16,840 bases of DNA, from positions 1 through 16,840 of the forward strand of contig CAZCJU010000039.1 in assembly GCA_964498965.1 (NCBI GenBank). Direction: 5' to 3'. Below, piece by piece: positions 14,601 through 16,840 of this stretch (position 1 is the first letter of the stretch; each line of letters starts with the position of its first letter). The notes beneath the pieces were generated by a model. That model was not told where the DNA came from. It made no database searches and was given only the letters and a program-made list of their open reading frames with translations. The translations under genes and the position numbers were made by a program. The stretch comes from CAZCJU01 sp964498965. Its GTDB lineage: Bacteria > Bacillota > Clostridia > Oscillospirales > CAG-272.

Positions 14601-14754
14601 AACGATTGAACAGGGAAATGTTCTCATTGCGAAATTCAATGTACCGACTGATTTATCCGAGGAGGATTATTGGAATGTCTTTGCTATAAAGAACGGCGAA
14701 ATAATTGTCAATAATACTATCACATCTTCCCCCGATACTTCATATGCAAGTTGA
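11671..14754 (+). CDS. multidomain surface protein with caspase-fold-like (clan CD) protease domain
   Basis: The protein has 1027 residues. In order: signal peptide (1 to about 28), an immunoglobulin/DUF11-like domain (about 34-108), a Thr/Glu/Asn-rich linker (112-162), TM helix 1 (163-187), a basic KFKHKTK and a second signal-like hydrophobic segment (193-211, then VEA-G at 215-218). Next are a choice-of-anchor-X-like domain (about 220-345, with MHDDGLNGD) and a CHAT/C25-like region with His527 in ILWHGHGYYGP and Cys599 in LLYLAACDSGKS, the expected dyad. Two carboxypeptidase-regulatory-like domains (about 703-786 and 793-868) follow, then a DUF2135/YfaP-like end (887-1015, with LRWGENPRDLDSH and DYDDTDGYGPE). 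AGGAG lies 7 bases before the ATG. It would act outside the cell, possibly as a protease or adhesin; the protease assignment rests on motifs only. Confidence 0.8.
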   Translation: MKRIANLLLALSLTVCMLLALPIGAAAANTETKNGLEVTVITDKDEYTADEDIQVSVNIKNNNTYMVEDVFVEALLPEGLVLKSGNLSTADIDIESGKTYLFSLVAQLSDEFKKTTETEPENTTLPENSTELSDTTKNENTTEPNDTTVADDTTTEESGGKSNIVLWVVLGVVFVAAIVAAILLIFKFKHKTKVISLFLCIATVLTVIPISDLTVEAGTATVTVDKIITVDGIDYTVSINVKFNPEDNTVVLSDFKSDEIYFVCGEKSKITFSVKSDSNINGITLLKNNNETVGVMHDDGLNGDLVANDNVFTLVATETVTASSLQTYNYYCKANSTQSDKISVYYFPKLTQTSAVKAKEDYEYVQQQIANIENQYSDADGYVKKANRTTVVNKIADESKQWISDGKVLHCVTEDCSVYIKFTSGLASIYEPALKNTDSVGVDTQMRITTCQPTFTEMGGEGYSTNAYELPDGVNYVLEMIDDSAFDIDNSFNNYTFPSAKNYDDENVTLDVIKSFGSNQIILWHGHGYYGPIVKSSLATGEAFNWNAYFWDTSYFNDCVANRFVNSLVFQFDNVIITSKYIDYYCGNMNNSLLYLAACDSGKSDELANAFLRKGAAAVVANSNKIIREYNVAMLYETMSNMQTVNRQTGNYYTLSEALVTAKAKYGNSDADLRYGGVGAKPLIFGGNIANNYRLRNKNDERGTLSGKICKASDRITAIPNASIKVYKNGTLYTSSTSNSTGNYSISLPEGRYSVLITSNGYIDFKAYADVTVNENTYMETFLMIKGSTAQSGTASGKVINSLTGTGTPNVTLTIKKDWNNPDESSTTVKTVVTDSDGYYTVSLPLGNYTVIATKDGYTSSAFNIIVQEGTTSNQNGIITPLIGGDNYLITLRWGENPRDLDSHVVGTLSDGDRFHVYFADDSQYDGNVEVCNLDYDDTDGYGPEHITLITTTDAPYYYYIHRYAGSGAIVTSEAQITIEQGNVLIAKFNVPTDLSEEDYWNVFAIKNGEIIVNNTITSSPDTSYAS

Positions 14755-14964
14755 ATCGAATTTACAAGCGGGCATTTTCACGGCTTGCATAATCGGCATT
14801 CACGATTCTGCTAAGGAAATGAAGTTTACGGCAAAAGCCGTGGCGACATTTGGCGAAGGCACGAGGCATGGGAGTGAGAAAATAACGCACTCCTACAACG
14901 AGGTTTCGGAAAATCTTGAAAACGCATAAGTGACGAAAATGCCTGTTAGGAGACGATGAAAATG
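14755..14964. other. non-coding stretch after the 1027 aa gene
   Basis: No convincing gene is seen on either strand. The only + strand frame (to 14929) runs in from inside the previous gene in another frame and has no usable ribosome site. Small inverted repeats are present, such as ACGGC-AAAA-GCCGT near 14828 and GGAGTG/CACTCC (14871-14876 and 14888-14893). These could be 3' UTR structure. From 15002 to 15077, beyond the terminator, only AT-rich sequence is seen. Confidence 0.5.
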
Positions 14965-15001
14965 AAAAACGGTTCGGAATTTCGATTCCGAACCGTTTTT
15001 T
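14965..15001 (+). terminator. 16 bp-stem terminator with TTCG tetraloop, bidirectional
   Basis: AAAAACGGTTCGGAAT (14965-14980) and ATTCCGAACCGTTTTT (14985-15000) are perfect arms around the stable TTCG tetraloop, and the T run (14996-15001) follows directly. The A-rich left arm supplies a T run on the minus strand as well, so it can also end the convergent operon whose last gene stops at 15078. Confidence 0.93.
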
Positions 15002-15077
15002 CGGCCTAAATTGCGGATAATAATGACCAAATCAAATATATTTCCGATTTTGAAAAGGGCTTAAGTCGTATTTAACG

Positions 15078-15716
15078 TCATTTAACATCATTATATGGAT
15101 TTTTTTTCGTGTTCTCGCAATGCATGATCCAATTATCGAGAAAATTCATCTGCGACTGCGTGTGAAACCAATGCTCGCCGTTTTCCATAACGGTCAGGCT
15201 TGCGTTGCTGTCGCTTGCAAATGCGGTGATCGTTTCAATGTCGGTCAAATTGTCCCGATCGCCGTAGAGGATTTCGGTGGGTACAGTCCAATGAATCGGG
15301 TGACTGCGGACATATGAGAGATATTCCCACGACAGCGTTTCACCGAATGCGGTTTCAATATTTCCTTTTTTTCGCAAATCTTCCTCTGACACATTAGCCC
15401 ATGTCATCATATTCTTTATCAGTTTTTCCATATCCGTAACGGGCGATATGAAATACGCCTTTTCAAGCTTCCCCTGCGGTATAGCACACATGGAGAAATA
15501 TGCACCGATACTGTTGGCGATCAGTATCACGCAGTCATATTCGGCAGAGAGCCTTTGGAATGCGAACGGAAATTCCGATCTTGCGTCCCAAGGCGTTTCG
15601 GCACTGTAATCAAGCCCCACAACGTCGCAATGAGTGAACAACGGCTTATAATGCTCGGCTTCTTCGGCTGTACCGCCTTTGCCGTGAATATATAAAACTA
15701 AAGCTTTGTTTTGCAT
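15078..15716 (-). CDS. small alpha/beta hydrolase
   Basis: This 212-residue cytoplasmic alpha/beta-fold hydrolase has no signal peptide. The first strand and oxyanion region read LVLYIHGKGGTAEEA (7-21). The nucleophile elbow is LIANSIGAYFS with Ser69 (an ANSIG variant of GxSxG, with Ala in the first position). The acid is probably Asp153 or Asp155 in ILYGDRDNLT, and the base is His182 in ENGEHWFH. A helical cap lies between about 93 and 140. These features fit esterase-like or RBBP9/YdeN-like serine hydrolases; the substrate cannot be told. It is the last gene of the minus-strand operon, and its ATG lies inside the preceding 75 aa gene (19-base overlap), so translation is probably coupled. 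Confidence 0.88.
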   Translation of the reverse strand: MQNKALVLYIHGKGGTAEEAEHYKPLFTHCDVVGLDYSAETPWDARSEFPFAFQRLSAEYDCVILIANSIGAYFSMCAIPQGKLEKAYFISPVTDMEKLIKNMMTWANVSEEDLRKKGNIETAFGETLSWEYLSYVRSHPIHWTVPTEILYGDRDNLTDIETITAFASDSNASLTVMENGEHWFHTQSQMNFLDNWIMHCENTKKNPYNDVK

Positions 15717-15925
15717 TTTTTAAATGTTACCATCTGTTCTTTCATGGAAATTTTGCTGACTTCCCGGCCGTGTTCGGCAAGCTCTTTTTTGTACCGCAAA
15801 AACGAGTGGTCAAGGGCAACACCGGAAATTATGCCGATTTCGGAAAATGTCAGTGTGATCGCATTTTCGTTGCGGTTCTTTATGTAGTGCCAAAGGCTTT
15901 CGTATTTGCTCACGGTACTGTTCAC
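15698..15925 (-). CDS. conserved 75 aa protein, possible winged-helix-like fold
   Basis: This short soluble protein starts with GTG at 15925-15923, which overlaps the stop of the upstream GNAT gene as GTGA; it also overlaps the downstream hydrolase start by 19 bases. Coupled overlaps on both sides argue strongly that it is translated. The core KYESLWHYIKNRNENAITLT, then FSEIGIISG and a DHSFLRYKKEL stretch, resembles small clostridial proteins and DUF7662-like proteins (a Y-x-x-L-W-x-Y-I opening with a later F-x-E-I-x-x-I). It ends in a basic tail (FKKCKTKL). The helix-strand pattern could be a small nucleic-acid-binding fold, but this is an inference from memory of the family. Confidence 0.75.
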   Translation of the reverse strand: MNSTVSKYESLWHYIKNRNENAITLTFSEIGIISGVALDHSFLRYKKELAEHGREVSKISMKEQMVTFKKCKTKL

Positions 15926-16686
15926 CTTTGTTTTTCTTTTGTTTCTTCGATCAACTTTAAAAACCGCTTGTCGTTCATCTGCTCATTGGTCAGATATTCG
16001 CCGTTATAGAAAAGTGCGTAGGTGGTAACGGGTGTCGGAGCGTTTTGTGCCTGTGTCTTGCTTTTGAGCCGAATAGCTTTGAACGGTACGGAGCTTTCTT
16101 TTGCAATCGATTCTATAATGGGAACATATTTCGCATTGAACGGACACTGATTGCTGTAATACAGTACATATCCCGATTCCTCAATGTGCGGATGCTTTGC
16201 GTGGGATTTGAACCTCGGTATGGGTGCGTTTACCGCAAGCGGTAAATACAAAAGCCGGATGCCGTTGTCAGCTTCATCACAAATGGTAAAACCCTTATAA
16301 TTCAAAAATTTCGGGTCCGATAAAAACGGCTTTTTCTTTGCCGACGACAGAATACAAAGCCCATATTTTTGATTTTCTTTTGCATCCTCGATACAGGCGT
16401 TCAGTAAGTCGGTAGAATACCCATGCCCTTTGAAAGAGCCGGATACCCACAAGCAGTCGATATAGAAATACCCGTCTGCGTCAATGGGATTCCATGCGTT
16501 TTCGGCAGGGATATACTCGATAAAACATTTTCCTCGTTCCGTGCTTTTCAGAAAAACCAGACCGTCATCAAAGCATTCTTTCATCCACGCCTTTTTGGAC
16601 GATACCTGAATGTCGTTATTGCCGGAAATGGCACAGCAAATATGCTCCGTTTCCAGATTTTCGCTTGTTACTTTTATGTAGTTCAT
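15922..16686 (-). CDS. YoaP-like GNAT acetyltransferase with thioredoxin-like C-terminal domain
   Basis: The protein has 254 residues. The N-terminal half (1-150) is a GNAT acetyltransferase fold: the acetyl-CoA pyrophosphate loop is in LWVSGSFKGHGYSTDLL (79-95), followed by the usual helix and the GLCILSS strand. The second half (about 160-250) looks like the YoaP extension seen in B. subtilis YoaP-type proteins: a thioredoxin-like opening YVLYYSNQCPFNAKYVP with a single Cys181 where CxxC would sit, and a final ALFYNGEYLTNEQM strand-helix. It probably acetylates a small amine or resistance-type substrate, which is not identifiable here. GGAGG lies 7 bases before the ATG, and the start overlaps the upstream gene's stop as ATGA. 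Confidence 0.9.
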   Translation of the reverse strand: MNYIKVTSENLETEHICCAISGNNDIQVSSKKAWMKECFDDGLVFLKSTERGKCFIEYIPAENAWNPIDADGYFYIDCLWVSGSFKGHGYSTDLLNACIEDAKENQKYGLCILSSAKKKPFLSDPKFLNYKGFTICDEADNGIRLLYLPLAVNAPIPRFKSHAKHPHIEESGYVLYYSNQCPFNAKYVPIIESIAKESSVPFKAIRLKSKTQAQNAPTPVTTYALFYNGEYLTNEQMNDKRFLKLIEETKEKQR

Positions 16687-16840
16687 AAGATTTCCTCCGA
16701 TCCTTGTACGGTACAGCCTTTTTGTACGTAGTATTTCAGCATCTCGGGCAACTTCTTTTTATCGTAGCTTGTGATACAGTCGGATAGTACATGGACGGTA
16801 TATCCTGCCTTTGCCATATTGAAGCAGGTTGATTTGATAC
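16683..16840 (-). CDS. isochorismatase-family cysteine hydrolase, C-terminal 51 aa (5' end outside window)
   Basis: The minus-strand frame enters from the right edge and stops with TGA at 16685-16683, overlapping the GNAT start. It reads STCFNMAKAGYTVHVLSDC and then ITSYDKKKLPEML, the characteristic end of isochorismatase-like or nicotinamidase-like amidohydrolases: the helix after the catalytic cysteine, then the strand with Asp and the TSYD turn. The catalytic cysteine and lysine would lie upstream of the window edge, so activity cannot be judged. It is the first visible gene of a four-gene head-to-tail operon; the promoter is not in the window. Confidence 0.85.
   Translation of the reverse strand, partial: IKSTCFNMAKAGYTVHVLSDCITSYDKKKLPEMLKYYVQKGCTVQGSEEIL

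Noticed and set aside
14705..14929. 74-codon frame running from inside the 1027 aa gene into the following gap, with an internal ATG at 14819
   Set aside because: It starts out of frame in a real gene, and the internal ATG has AAGGAA immediately next to it, too close to serve as ribosome site; no family resemblance.
14956..15009. 17-codon frame with AGGAG a few bases before its ATG
   Set aside because: Almost all of it is the terminator stem-loop 14965-15001; the ribosome-site match is probably chance.
1..16840. CRISPR arrays, tRNA/rRNA genes, insertion sequences, integrases, toxin-antitoxin pairs
   Set aside because: No regularly spaced repeats, tRNA cloverleaf, transposase or integrase motifs, or terminal inverted repeats were seen on reading both strands.

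Overview
The window looks like a chromosomal segment of a spore-forming, Gram-positive gut-type Clostridia (Oscillospiraceae/Ruminococcus-like). This is inferred from several things seen in the sequence: a typical clostridial rlmH, an apparent spoVM, strong AGGAG-type ribosome binding sites, signal-peptide plus C-terminal-anchor surface proteins without an outer-membrane signature, and zinc-ribbon membrane proteins of a kind common in that group. No database search was possible.

Layout. (1) 1-1972, housekeeping: the 3' end of an unknown gene, a three-helix membrane protein and rlmH on the + strand. These meet convergently a tiny minus-strand spoVM (971-1042) and a 50-60 aa membrane ORF; a peptidase E-like gene (+) follows. 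(2) 1978-8650, carbohydrate use: an intracellular GH2 beta-galactosidase (-) is divergent from a very large secreted, membrane-anchored GH99-like protein (+). They share a 331 bp intergenic region with a near-consensus promoter on each strand and two operator-like repeats. A simple reading is that the surface enzyme cuts an external glycan and the cytoplasmic beta-galactosidase finishes the released galactosides; no transporter is in the window. (3) 8921-14754, accessory surface region: a zinc-ribbon/TM/lipocalin-like protein, a Q/N/Y-rich-tailed TM protein sharing the same first 13-residue motif, a frameshifted signal-peptide gene remnant, and a 1027 aa multidomain surface protein. The last carries a caspase-fold-like (clan CD) His/Cys motif pair, two carboxypeptidase-regulatory-like domains and a DUF2135/YfaP-like C-terminus. 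(4) 15078-16840, minus-strand operon, read right to left: isochorismatase-family hydrolase (partial), YoaP-like GNAT, 75 aa conserved protein and alpha/beta hydrolase, all overlapping head to tail. A 16 bp-stem terminator with a TTCG loop separates it from region 3.

Most interesting: the spoVM gene, below the size most gene callers accept; the evidence that the 1027 aa protein is a fusion of two formerly separate exported proteins, with a decayed paralogue of its second half just upstream; the GH99-like enzyme; and the one-helical-turn-phased TGATA triplet at the beta-galactosidase promoter.
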